Of a DNA stretch of 64,000 nucleotides, positions 13,301-25,263 are shown piece after piece. The notes under the pieces are model-generated. The model did no database searches. It was not told where the DNA came from and was given only the letters and a program-made list of their open reading frames with translations. The position numbers and the translations under genes are program-made. The stretch's first letter is position 1. Every line of letters starts with the position of its first letter. Origin of the DNA: Laetiporus sulphureus 93-53 (taxonomy: Eukaryota; Basidiomycota; Agaricomycetes; Polyporales; Laetiporaceae); the NCBI RefSeq assembly GCF_001632365.1, contig NW_024468511.1:1564899-1628898 (forward strand), written 5' to 3'.

Positions 13301-14458
13301 ATGGCAGTCTATCCGTTGAAGAGCCCATCTAACTCTGTGAGTTATTCGTACGAACCCGGTTTTCACAGGGCCGATTCTTATGTTCACTTCAATTGCTAGA
13401 AGAGTATCGCCTCTGTATCTAGACAGGCCGTCATAGACCTGTTGGAAAGACTCCAGCTCTCTGTGCCTCAATACACCCGCGACTTCGAGCTCGAGCATCG
13501 CGTCAAGGACACCATCCGCTCATGGGGACCAGCGTTCGAGTCGCTGCTGCGGCCGTACCTCCCACCAGCGATGATCCTCACATTGACATGCTACGACCAC
13601 ATCAAAAACGTCGACACGAAGGTGCAGATCGCGCTCTTCAGCACGCTGGTCATCGCGATGGACGACCCATCTGTCTTTAACGCCTCGTCATCGCGCGACT
13701 TCCACCGCCGTCTCTGCGCGGGCTCCGTCCAGGGCCAGCCGGACGTCCTCGGGAAGCTAACGAGCAACCTCGCGGGGATGTGGGAGCACTTCCCACCGTT
13801 CGCTGCGAGCTCGATCTTCACCGCTGCGCTGCAGTTCGTCAACGGATGCATACTAGAGCAGAATGCTGTCAAGGGTGCGGTTGTCGACTCGGATGCGCTT
13901 CCTTTCATCACGTACCGCAGGAATATGTCTGGGCTCGCGGAGGCATTCGCGTACTTCATCTGGGAAGAGGCAGAATTTCCCGATGATGTGGATAAGTACA
14001 TGCAAGCGATCCCGTGAGTGTATTCTGTGATTCTTCCGCCTGTGCGACACTAACGTTGTCCGCATACAGTGATATCTGTTGGTACCAGAACCATGTGAAG
14101 TAAGTCCATCATCGTTCATCTGTCGCTCGCACTGTGCTGACATCCGCCTAGCGACGTCCTCTCCTTCTACAAAGAAGAGCTCGCCGGCGAGACGGGCAAC
14201 TACATGAGCGATCGCGCCATCGCGACGGGCAAGACGACACTGGAGACGCTCCAGGAAGTCATCGACGAGACAGTCGTGATCGTCGAGCGCATCCGGAAGA
14301 TCCTCGGCGAGGGCAAGGTGCGCGACGCGTGGGAGGCGTTCGCGAGGGGGTGGATCGCGTTCCATACCAGCAGCCCGCGGTACCGCCTGCGCGAGCTTAT
14401 TCCTTGCCATTACATTGTCGTTGATGGTCTTCGTTCGGAGGCAGTTGCTGCTGCATAA
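13301..14458 (+). CDS. Trichodiene-synthase-fold (TRI5 family) sesquiterpene cyclase
   Basis: This is a predicted class I terpene cyclase that ionises farnesyl diphosphate and cyclises it. Four exons (13301-13336, 13400-14013, 14070-14099, 14152-14458) sum to 987 nt, giving 328 aa in frame. The Asp-rich motif is D100-D101-P-S, without the usual third acidic residue. The NSE metal-binding triad is complete: N227-D-V-L-S231-F-Y-K-E235, with its Asn codon split by the third intron. A basic SPRYRLREL segment near the C-terminus matches the Arg-Tyr motif of the family. Basidiomycetes carry many members of this fold that make products other than trichodiene, so the product cannot be named and no trichothecene pathway is implied. 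No other recognisable trichothecene gene lies nearby. The start is the least certain part: the first 12 residues sit in a separate small exon. Confidence 0.85.
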
Positions 14459-15427
14459 ATTATTCGTTTTCTCAGCCATTTATTTAGAGGGGGTGGATTT
14501 CACTAGAAGTATACGGATATTGTTTACGCGGGCTGCCAGTGTATTGCCAGTGCGGAATCATCGATGAAGCTTCGTTCGGGAGCCGTTGGGCAGTATAGAC
14601 TACTAGGTCTTCGTTTAGCTGTAAATATGAAGTATTATGAATATGGTTATACCTGCACTATTGATATTAGCTGCGACATTGTATGCCAAATCCGGTTGCC
14701 TGAGCGCATTTTGTGGCGTAAATACTTAGTAGTGCGTGTAAATCATCAAGGAGCAATAAACTGTTAGCATGAGGTTCCTTATTAGAATGCTTACCTTTGG
14801 TAGTAAACATCGCACTTGCGGTTCATCTCACGATGTTCCAGCACGACGGTTGGACACGACGTATGAATGACGCGTTTAAAGATCGAGGTGCAACGCGTAT
14901 CCAGAGTCACATGACCGTGATTGTTCAGCGCCAGAACGTCCAGGTCATTATTCTATGGCGCAGAAGTCAAGAAAATAGGACATAGAAGTGTGTGCTAGTA
15001 GGACAATTGGGGATTGATAATTGATGAGGAGTTTGCGCCAATGCAGATGAGCGTGTTCGAGCCCGAGCCGGTGGGGAAGTCACAGCCACAATTCGAGCGC
15101 TTATTTGAAGGTCATGGCTTTGACTTGGTCAGGCAGCCCGGTGTTCCAAAGCCACCACCCGCATCTCCTCCGCACGCTGTTATGTTTCCAGTACTATCGA
15201 TGGAGAGCCTTTCGAATTTCTGAGAACTTATGAAAACCCTGCGAATCGCATGACGGGGCGATGGAAATATCCGGTATAGCCTCGTTCATGACATCATTTC
15301 TAAGATCTAACCCTTCGCGTCTGTAGCAGTTGGCTTATAACTAGATTCTGGATGCATCCTAGGGTCATCGACTCCCCTTGTCTCCTTCTGCCATCTCTCT
15401 TCTTTCCCTCTCTCCCGGAAATTCACC
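14459..15427. other. Intergenic, nothing recognised
   Basis: AT-rich in its first third, with short ORFs only. It lies between two plus-strand genes and presumably holds the terpene cyclase terminator and the phosphatase promoter, but no motif could be assigned. Confidence 0.4.
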
Positions 15428-17284
15428 ATGTCGTCCGACGTACCTCCATTTAAGCTGGTGCGGAAGCTCGACACGCTATTGCCACTGGTGGATCCACGAG
15501 TCCGGCCTGGTAAAGAGACTCCAATCCCATGGTCTTCTGTGCAAAAGGAACAACGATATGGTGGAAGTTTCTGGAAAAAGCGCTTGCTCATCATGGCTCT
15601 GTCATTCCTTCTCTACAACCTCTTATTCAATTGTTGGGCTGCATTCTTCGGCAAGGAGCCGATCTTCGATGTCCCTCAGCTGTCGGCCGGCGTGGACGTT
15701 CCTAAACGTATACAAAGGATGTGGGGGCAGTACTCTCCGTACTACCCTGCGAATGAATATTCCTCCCCGCCGAGCTCCTGCAACATTACCCAGGTGAGCG
15801 TTTGCAACAGTAGTGCGAAGATGGATCACCGATAGAGTAACGAATTCAGGTTCACATTGTATGTCGAGCACATCTGCCGCAAACATGACAGGTCATTGAT
15901 TGCCACACTTGCTTCACGCAACGTTAGCTCCAACGCCACGGCGCGCGATACCCTGCGCACGAAGACGCGCCCACCTACCGCGATGCGGTCGACAAGTTAA
16001 CCTCTGTAACTCGCTATCATGACGAGCGACTTGACTTTCTTGAAGATTACGAGTACAACCTTGACGAGGATGTTCTCGTACCGCTCGGTATGAGGCAGAG
16101 TTGGGAGTCCGGTTATGAAGCGTTCGCGCGTTACGGGGAGGTCATCAAAAAAGAGAAGACCATCTTCTTGCGAGCATCTGATTCACAGCGAGTGGTCGAC
16201 AGCGCAGTAAACTGGACCAAAGGTGCGTATTATGAATAGGCCAAAGTGCTGCATCGAGTTCTAGGACATTCTCGATAGGTTTCGCTGCGGCAAGCCAGAG
16301 CGAGATGGCTCCCAAGATAGAACAGCTTCTATCGGAGAAGGCATGCTCACTTTTCATCTGACTAAAGCTCTCTCGCTGACGTGCGTTGTGCATCGTGTAG
16401 GTCAACAACACCCTCAATAACGACTGCCCTGCGTCGTCTGATGGCGTTGCAGAGATGAACACCTGGCTGAAGCAGTTTGCTCCGCCCATCGCCAAGCGCC
16501 TAAACACCGCTGCTCCCGGAGCGAACTTGACTGACGAGGACGTGTTTGGTTTGATGGCGTTATGCCCATTCGAAAGCATCGCAATGGCGCACGCGGACGC
16601 CGAGAGCAAGAAGAAGACGAAGGCAAGAAGCAAGTTCTGCGCATTATTCAATGACGACGAGTGGGCTGCATTTGAGTATCACGGAGACGTGGAGAAATAT
16701 TACAAGACCGGGTAGGTTTGGGTTCTCCCACCTCGGCATCACGACTGACGCTCATTCAACGCAGTCCCGGGAACAAGCTCGGCCCCGTCCAAGGCGTGGG
16801 GTACGTCAACGAGCTTATCGCCCGATTGACCGGCACGACCGTGCGCGACCACACGACGCACAACGCCTCATTGCCCTTCCCGCTGGACCGCACGCTCTAC
16901 GCGGACTTCTCGCATGAGAACGACATGGTCGCCGTGTACGCCGCGATGGGCCTGTTCGATGCACGGGACGCACGCGCACCGGACCCACGGCGCATGCCAA
17001 GCGACGGCGACGACGGGGCCGATGGGAGGAGGGTGTGGCGCGCGAGTCGGATGGTGCCATTCTCTGCACGGATGGTCGTGGAGAGGCTTGAGTGCGCGTC
17101 AGACCAAGAGGGTGGGCGGGAGGCGGGGACGTGTGTGAGGGTGTTGGTAAATGACGCATTACAGCCGTTAGGGTTTTGTGGTGCAGAGGAAGGGGAGAGG
17201 ATATGTACGCTGGACGCGTTTGTGAAGAGCCAGGAGTATGCGAGGGGGGAGGGGCAGCAGGATTTCAAGAAGTGTTACAAGTGA
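15428..17284 (+). CDS. Histidine acid phosphatase / phytase-like, type II membrane protein
   Basis: The family removes phosphate from phytate or other phosphomonoesters. Six exons (15428-15793, 15850-15858, 15928-16222, 16279-16340, 16401-16711, 16765-17284) total 1563 nt, giving 520 aa in frame. Residues 53-74 are a transmembrane segment after a basic 52-residue N-terminus, so the catalytic part is probably lumenal or extracellular. The SPYYPANEY and CNITQ segments precede the catalytic RHGARYP (from about residue 128), which is reached only by including a 9-nt exon coding VHI. The proton-donor motif, usually HD, reads H398-E399 in YADFSHENDM. Cysteines typical of the family are present, for example in CTLDAF near the C-terminus. 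The fourth intron (16341-16400) begins GCATGC, so it is a GC-AG intron. An insertion rich in Asp and Gly follows AAMGLFDARD. Confidence 0.9.
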
Positions 17285-18387
17285 GGATATGCTAGGTAGG
17301 TGCATGAGTCGAGTGCGGAGCGGGTACATGTCTCCTGATGTGATAGTTTTCTTCTTCGAGGTTTATGTTGGAGATAGTTCATACACCGATGTGGAAGGTC
17401 GCTGTGCGAAGGTAGCTCAAGAAGCGAAGGATGAGAAAAGAGAGCAAGTTACAGAAGGTAGTAAATCACATACAATGCGGAAGCAAGACAAACTGAGGCC
17501 TCGCATACTCGCTCCCACATCATGTAGACGGGTGAATGAGACGAATTGAAGCAGACGTGCAACAAGATTGGAGCTATCATCTAGTAACAGAAACACTTAA
17601 AATCGCTGTAGGGCCAATGCGGCGATGGGTCGGGCTGGGGCTAGCTGGGACTACGACTCGGACATCATACCGTTTTGACATCCTTATATAGGTGGCACAG
17701 GATCAGCAGAGATGGCCACATGTAGGAATCAAGAAGTTTGTGCAGCTGCTGGCCAGAAATGACTCGGCCAAAGCAGTAGCATCAACCCGGTCGCGAGCCA
17801 TGTCTTCGAAACGTAAACAGTACTGACGGAAGCACACTAACGCCTCACTCGTTTCGTGATACGTTATTTTTGTGCAAACTTCATATCTCGTACTTACGCT
17901 CACTATACGACGTTCATCTCCCAGCATCTTAATCCTCACTCTTCCAGGAGCACGGTCTGTACATCGTTACAATCTGTCATTTTTCGCAGTGATAGCGGGA
18001 GTTCTATACAGCTCAGAACACAAACTTGACAGAAATTGGAAAGTATCGCTATTCATCCGAAACCATCTAAATCGTGATTGGGTGCAGGGTGTGGATGAAG
18101 CATGGACACGACGTACACAGGAGCAGGTAGATGGAGTAGAGACGACAATATACAGATGAGCCACGTTAAAGGTAAAACACCACGGCAATTGTCATTTTCA
18201 TTCATAGCAGTACAGAGCACGGACACCAGCAGACAAGCAACACTTCTCTTCTAATCCTTTCCTCAACTTCTCAATGTACATTTCTTCTTAAGATCCGTTT
18301 CTTCATCTTGATTCTTCTTTCTTCTTCGTGCCTGCGTTTCTAATTCGGGAAAGGGAAGGGATGGGGGTGCGAGGAATGGAAGCGACT
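17285..18387. other. Intergenic between convergent genes
   Basis: This stretch lies between the phosphatase (+) and the hypothetical gene (-) and presumably holds both 3' UTRs. Only small ORFs without signatures are present. Confidence 0.4.
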
Positions 18388-19516
18388 TCACGGAACCGGC
18401 AGCGCCACCGGAAGGACATGTCCCCATATGTTACGCACAAGCAGTACTGCTTCCGTACTCCAATCCGTCCAATCGCTATTGGCATATTCGCCGATCCTGT
18501 CCATTGTGGTGAACGCGAATCGATCTCCAACCCACGGTCCCTGATGAATGTTCCTGTGCATCGCCTTGACCGAGCAGTCGGACGCCCAGAGGATTTGCAA
18601 CACGAGAAGGTGTTCGAGACCGATACGACCATGCACCTTCGGGCCTTCAGTCGCGGAATTGGAGAGGGCCGCGATAGCATTGACGCGTACATATAGTAGT
18701 TTGGAGATGTTACACAACACCCAGACGGGCTCGGTTGCGCCTTGCTCGACGACAGGGCGAGAGAAAGAAGGACGATAGGCGAAATTCAGGATGACTTTCG
18801 CGGAAGGAGGGAGAGCAGTGTGCAGGGCACAGGCGCTTTTGCCGTCATCGGGATAATACTCTATGAAGTCCTCCCGTGCACGTACATTTCGAAAATTGCA
18901 GAGCAGAGAGCTACGGAACCCTTCAGGATAGCAAATCGGAGGAGAGGTAAGCTTTTGTTGCTCCTCTTCTGTGAAGATTCTTAAGGGGAGATCTTCTGCC
19001 GTTGTCTTATCGCCGAGACAAATGATCCGATCTCCCTGCCAGGTCCCGAAGGACCCGAGAGGTGATAGAGACGAAACACGAGTGTGCAACACATCGATCA
19101 CGCTCCGTTTACAGAATGTGGTCAGAGCAGCGCGCAAAGCGTCGTCGGAGTTCTGTAGGATGGCTTGCGACAGTCCATCAATTAAAAGGTCCGCATCGTC
19201 GGGGCTTGTCTCTCTGTCTGCACCATGGCGAGTTCGTAGATCCTGTATCGTGATGAATACAGGCACGCGATGAGCTATTCTGTGACAAACCGTAAGGATA
19301 GAGGCGAGGGCACGTTCTTCAACTGGGGGAGGTTTGGCGAGTAATCCTACGAGGAGCTTGATTTTCTGTCGCCCGAATAAGACCTCGGGCAACAGGAGGT
19401 TCCAATCAATCACTTCCTGCTTGTCGAGGTTGATGCTAGCATGGAAGAGAAATCAATACAACACCAGCAGGCTGGATAGTCGATGCTCACAGAATGAATT
19501 TCTGCTGATTATGCAT
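18388..19516 (-). CDS. Hypothetical protein, two exons
   Basis: Exon 1 (19516-19491) encodes MHNQQKFIL. A 55-nt intron (19490-19436) has a gtgagc donor and tgctag acceptor, and exon 2 (19435-18388) continues in frame to give about 357 aa. The segment FGTWQGDRIICLGD followed by an acidic TEEEQQ stretch recalls a family of Agaricomycete hypothetical proteins with a W-x-GDRIIC motif, but this is from memory and is not a functional assignment. HQGPWVGDRFAF near the C-terminus is a second Trp/Gly/Asp motif of similar type. There is no signal peptide, membrane segment or catalytic motif. The long open frame and clean splice joint support a real gene. Confidence 0.65.
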
Positions 19517-22500
19517 GGTGGGAGTGATAGTTATCGGCGGGGAGGACAGCCGCCAGCACCTTATATGCAGGAATGACCGTAGGAAACGAGGCATTCAACA
19601 AATTTCTTAGGCGAGGAAGGATCACGTGTGGAACGCGACTTGATCATCCTCTGGACGCGTGCCATACCAATGTTCCAAATCATGCCGCGCCCCAACAAGT
19701 GTCAACACTATTAACATGCAGAGCAATGTCAACTTTGCATTGATGCTCACCGACATGGTTTCCGGACGGCTACTTATCGACCTACGGTGTATAATTTGCC
19801 ACAGGCTCCACGTGAACGAGGGTGGACAGTGCAGCCCCGGCTCTGGGCCATTTGCTTCCGCCAGCGACTTCATTCGTGCAGCGGCGAGGTTTCGCGCGTG
19901 CTCATTGTTGGTATGACGCGTCTCGATACGAACTTCGTGGCCAGCAATGCATGTCGTCTTCTGTCGCTTCATTGCCTTCTCGACTCGTACGGCGACGTTG
20001 CATCTCGCGTTCTGCTCGTCAACTCTCTCCGCCCTACTGTCATCCCAGTCTTACAGGAGCTACTACACCCATCGCCCGCCACCAAGCTCGTCAACACGCC
20101 CACCACATCAATTCCGTCATTTCCGAGGTACGAATGGCACCGAGGAGACGTCAACATGGCGAGCTCACCGTGGCCAACGGTGAGCCGCCAGCCCGCCGCG
20201 GGGAGTGTAGGGAGGATGCGGGCAGTTGAGCGCTGCCTGATGCATGGGGGATAGGTGTGGAGGATCCAAATACTGTATGTGTCCCAGGCTTCGCGCAACG
20301 ACCACCTATCTAACCACCTTCCAGTGGCCGCATGCCCCTCGCACTACGCACGCTCGCACGCCGGCAACACAACCGCAAGGAGAGCGTAGCAAGCGGCACT
20401 CACCGTGTGGCTGGCGATGGGTGGCGCAGAGGTCGAGACCCGGGTGGCCACTGGTGTCGCCATTGGGAGTGGCTGGAAATGATGGCCAAGCCGGTCGGGA
20501 ACTTCGCTTCCGGAGGCATGCAGCTTGCAGTTTGACCACGACCTCACTGCACACAGCATTTCCTAGTTCACTTGCACCCTCCCAAAGCCCCACTGCGAGC
20601 CACTTCCACTTCCGGACCTGGTCTCCAAGGGCAGATGTGGCGTGCGTCGATCCGAGACATCCGTCCTGGAGAAGGCTCATTCGCGTTATGACTGAAGTCG
20701 GAGGCCACGCGATGAGCAGGATAACTCGCAATGTGGAAGATATGGAACCCACTGGCATTCTGGAGACACCGCTGGGCGACTACTGAAGACTTCAACAACT
20801 CCGTTCATATCGGATTCTCCTCCCCTCCTTCCCATTATTCCAGTCTCTTTGGATTCCGGGCGAAGATAGTCGCAGCATGAAGCTGTGGACAAGGGCTGGC
20901 CGAGACAATATGACGCCACTCGCTTCGCGCTTCGCTCCCATCGCCACTCCTCTTCACAGTCTCCCAAGTACGACACAAGACGCAGACACCCGAACAGAAG
21001 CGATAACAGTACGTTCCACGACACTACCCATGCTTAGCCCATAGCGCCGTCCTCCGCTTGCCTACACACGACTTGGGGAGGGGGACGGCTCCACCCCACC
21101 CTGTCCTTGGACTCTGGTGCGACGTGTGGCGTGTGGCACATGTGGTGGCAGCCCAAGGAGTAGCCGGCCGCACTGCAGTTCCGTTGCCTGAAAGTCGGAG
21201 AGCCAACTGGTCGCGCCGGGCGAGACATGAAGGATAGCGAAGGAATATATCTCTTGGACTTGGTGAATTCCAACCATTACCTCGAGTATCCTGCATTATT
21301 CACCTGCAGAACCCTCTTTCTCACATTTCCTCTCACCGCCGCTCCGATCTTGACTAGCCAGGCTAGCCTTCCCCTTCGACACTTGCGCGAGGATCGGTCC
21401 ACATATACAGTCACGCTCGATGTTGGGAGCATGGTGCTTTATAATAGCAAGCGAGGCAGACGATCGAGCAAGACTCAATCTGTGTATCTTGTGTTTGGAG
21501 ACAATGGTCCCTTTCGATCTTCCAGAGTGGACGCGGCTGAGGAAGAGCACAGACGGATGGAGAACTACGCATGTCCCAACGAGGTACGCGGAAAACTGCT
21601 GAACAGCACAGACACGCAGTCGGACGCTTGCGGATGCGGATCGGTGGACAGCAGCAGACATGCCACGGTACAATGCTCGCGCGAGTGAGATCCCAGCGTG
21701 TGGAGCACACTCTGCTTGTTGTGAGACTGAGTGCTGCTGGGCAAGTGGATCAAGATGGGGCCGAACGAGGATACGCGCTAACGAATTGGGGAGAAAGGGC
21801 AGAGGCAGATCAGCAACACGGGGAGACCTAAGGACAGGCAAGCGATGTCGCGAGGGTAGCCAATAGGCGAGTTTCCGCTTGCGAACGTAAGGGGGGAGAG
21901 AGAGTAAAGTCGAGGAGCAAAGATGGTACGCGTCCAGCGTTCTGATAGCGAAATGCACCTCTGAGGGAACGTCCGACTTCACCGTCTGCAGGTGCCTACA
22001 CCATCCACTTGCCGCCGCACCGCGCCGCCTACTCGAGACTCCACCCGTCCCGAACACAAGACCGATTTCTCAGAGTCAATCCCTCCATCCACAACAACGT
22101 CACCAGCTCCAGCATCGTGTCACTCGATTTCGGATGATGAAGCCATCGTTCGCCTGAACATCTACCGAGACGCTTGTAGATTGGAAAGAATTTTCTGTGA
22201 AGCACGGCTCGAGTATAGGGGAAGCCATGTTGTCTCGGAAGGTCGCAGTGAGACTCCCAGCTTCACATGCAGATCGGCGTCCTCCTCCTTTCAGAATTGA
22301 TGGCGTGGATATGTGAGTCCATCGAGGCATGAGAGAGAAAAGAATACAAGTGGATGGCTGGGAGTGAGGACCGGCAGATGACAGAAGATCTGGAGACTGG
22401 CAAGTGACGTTACAAGGCATCCAAGCGAGACGGTGCGTGCCCGGCACTCTTTACAATGAAGCGCACCTTTGATTGAGCTGTCATTTATCCCTCCGCATCC

Positions 22501-24337
22501 TATTCTCAGGTTCCCGCGTGCTCCGCTCAACTCAACCCTGCAGGAACTGGAGCCGTCCACGGTCCGCCACTTTCGCCTCTGCACCCATCCTCGCTTCCCC
22601 CCTCCGCCATGGATCCTTCCCTCGCCTTCTCATCCATGTCTTCCAGCTTCTTAGAGCGAGACACTTACCTGATGCCATGTCAATGGCGTTCTGAGCTCCA
22701 GTGCAGCCTCGGGTGTTTGTGTCACTCGATGCCAGATGTAGCTTTCCTCCACCAAGCCGTCAGGAGGAATTTTAGAGCCGGATTCCCGCCGCGATACACT
22801 GAGTGCGACCATAATAGGCCGCGGAGGGCTTACAAGTGCCTATCGCGTTCATTTTCTGGCAAAGCAATGTTTGATGCGCTGTTCCGTAACGGCAGCGTAT
22901 GCACGCTGTGACACAGCGTACCAGGCAAGAGCAGATTCAGAGGTTACATTCAAAGACATAGCGCGATTCGAGGTCACGTAGATAATCTGTGAGGGACCGC
23001 AAGGAGTATCGAGCGACAGGTGGGAGCAATTACTTGGTTATTCGGAACCAACTTCGAGCAGCGCTTGTCCGGAGGGCGCTTTCAGGGGTGCAGGGAGACG
23101 TGTCACGAGGTTCGCGCTGCGTGGGCCTGAGATCACGCCTCTGCGAAAGGCATCGTTCAACGAACAAGACGAACAAGATGGACAAGGCACATCAATCTCA
23201 TCTAGAAGCCAAAGAGGAGGGACAAAAAAGCAGACGAAAAGAGCGCGAACACACGCGAAAATCCACAAAACTCTCCAAAAATCGCTTAGCGCCAGCTGGA
23301 CTTTGGATATGGATCTTACAGCGATCTACGCGCTTGGCGAGGATCAACGATCAGCATCATTATTTCGTCCTTTCGTCTCGCGTTCAGCGTCCTTACCCCA
23401 ACAAATCAAATTCCTAATTGACCTACACGGAATATTCGTGAAATAATCCTTTCAAGACGCGTAGAAGACGCGTCTCTGGCCGCGTCGCGTCCTCAGCCAC
23501 ACCGGCGTCTAAACGAGTGACACGAGCGCTTATCATGCCCCCAGGGCCACTCGACGCGCAGCTGCCTCGCGAATGTGTTTATGTATCTGCACTTAGGCGT
23601 GCTCACAAGTAAGTAGAGTTCATGCTTCTGTTACATTAGTATGAATGGGTTTTGATACGAATTGACTTCGACAGAACTACACTGTACCGCTACAGACCGT
23701 CTACCTGAACCACATCCGCTCTCGGATTCATTTTAGGCTTAAATTCTGTGCGCATGCCATGAGTGCGTGGCCTCTCGAGCTGATCACTCGAGACATAAGG
23801 ACCATCGTGTACAGAGCGAGCATAAAAACCAACTTTAAATGATGTGTGCATCCCTTCTCGCGCCACTGAGCACGTGCCACATCTCAATCAGTGAGTGGAT
23901 ACGATTTCTCAAACTTGAGAATATCTACTATCTTCGTTCCCATGGAGAGGCTCTTAATATTATTAGTTCTGTCATTTGGATTGCCACTCGTGTTTTTCAG
24001 TTTTTATATTTGCAGATGTACATTGTGATTTCATACACCAGGCATTCATTATTATAGCAATGATGTGTTCGACCCAAGTGCGCTATCTATGGAAACAATC
24101 AAAGCCTACCGAACTGACTAACTATAAAGCTTTGAAGAACCAACGACGCAGAATTGAGCAGAGGTCGTGACGATAGACAGCACACGAGATACAAGCGCCG
24201 AAACTGCGATAGACAGGACCAGAGTGGGACATGAACCCGGACATTCATACAACAGCTTCGCCGGCCTGCTTACGACGGCGCAGTGCCTGGCGCACGTCAG
24301 GTGGATGAGAGACATGTACGTGTAGACCAGCTTAAGA
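19517..24337. other. 4.8 kb without a recognised gene
   Basis: Several long ORFs exist, for example minus 21296-22057 and plus 20244-20786. They overlap ORFs on the opposite strand, are rich in Arg, Ser and Pro, and show no domain, which is typical of chance ORFs in GC-rich sequence. A short segment near 23535 begins MPPGPLDAQLPRECVY and is followed by a gtaagt-like donor, so it could be the first exon of something lost. No repeat shared with the rest of the window was noticed. Confidence 0.35.
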
Positions 24338-25263
24338 TTACGTACCTTGGTTACCGCAGCCAGTGCCGTCAGGCCAGAACGCTGCCGACTCGCCGCTGAG
24401 GCAAGAACCCGTCCAGAGCGAGCTCCCGTCCGAGCCGGACCACTCGCTGCAGTCGACTTCCTCATAGTATCCCGTGAGCGCAGTGTGACCTGCGTCGGGA
24501 TCATGCATCGTCAGTGATGGTCAAAGCCCAACTGAAGGAACGACATACCCGACGGGAAGAACGCGCCAGCTCCTCCTGTGTCCTCACAGATGTCAAAGCT
24601 AGAGGTGAGATCCACGCGTGAGCCCCTGCTTAAAATGTGAAGCCAGCAGTATATGTATGACGTACTGCACCGGCATGTCGAACTCGTTGGTTCCATCCTC
24701 CGTCGTTTGTCCACACCAAACTGCATTTCCCTCCACGGGGCAGAGATCTGACGCGTTTAATACGAATAGATAAGCTGGCATCGTTCCGAGAGGCTCTATA
24801 CTTACCAGTCACTTTGACCACGATGGAGTAGAACCTGTGCAAGAAAAATTACTTGAATGGAACGGACTCTTGAAGGACGATACGTACGGTCCAGAGTAGT
24901 CCGGGCTGTATGGGTCCACAGTCCCAGTGAGACGGAAGCAGCGACCGCAGGCATCACCCTCACCGTCGCCTGACGGCGCACCGAACGAAAGCTGGTTCAT
25001 GGCTGCGGTATATCCAGTCGCCGTCTCTCCGCATGCTGAAAAGTGACATTTAATGGGCTACTTCACAGATCCAGCCGAGGAGAACGCATACCCGGAGTGC
25101 TGCATCCAGAGTATTCAGTAAACGACGAGTTGTCAGATGGTTGCTGATAGTATCCGTTCGAGTTCGCGGGCTCCGTGCGGCGAAGCGGGGCATGTTTGGC
25201 CGATGCTACGTTGGGAACGATGGAAGCGAGGACAAGAACGGCGAGGCTGTACGTGGACTTCAT
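24338..25263 (-). CDS. GH45 subfamily C endoglucanase, secreted
   Basis: This enzyme is predicted to cleave beta-1,4-glucan internally outside the cell. Six exons on the minus strand (25263-25092, 25035-24888, 24834-24806, 24747-24666, 24598-24549, 24489-24338) total 633 nt, giving 210 aa in frame. Residues 1-22 form a clear signal peptide (MKSTYSLAVLVLASIVPNVASA). A linker rich in Ser, Gln and Tyr precedes the catalytic domain, which has CGETATGYTAAMNQLSFGA, DACGRCFRLTGT, TDLCPVEGN, WCGQTT, FDMPVHFDICEDTG (catalytic-acid Asp, about D146), EEVDCSEWSGSDGS and CGNQGT. This is the barwin-like subfamily C fold known from white-rot fungi. There is no carbohydrate-binding module. The stop at 24338 comes directly after GGTACG, which also resembles a donor, so a further 3' exon is possible. 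Confidence 0.92.

Noticed and set aside
13301..14458. Reading the TRI5-fold cyclase as part of a trichothecene gene cluster.
   Set aside because: No other recognisable trichothecene pathway gene is nearby, and this fold is widespread in basidiomycetes with other products.
21296..22057. 253-codon minus-strand ORF.
   Set aside because: Arg/Ser/Pro-rich, overlapped by plus-strand ORFs, no domain or splice context; looks like a chance ORF.
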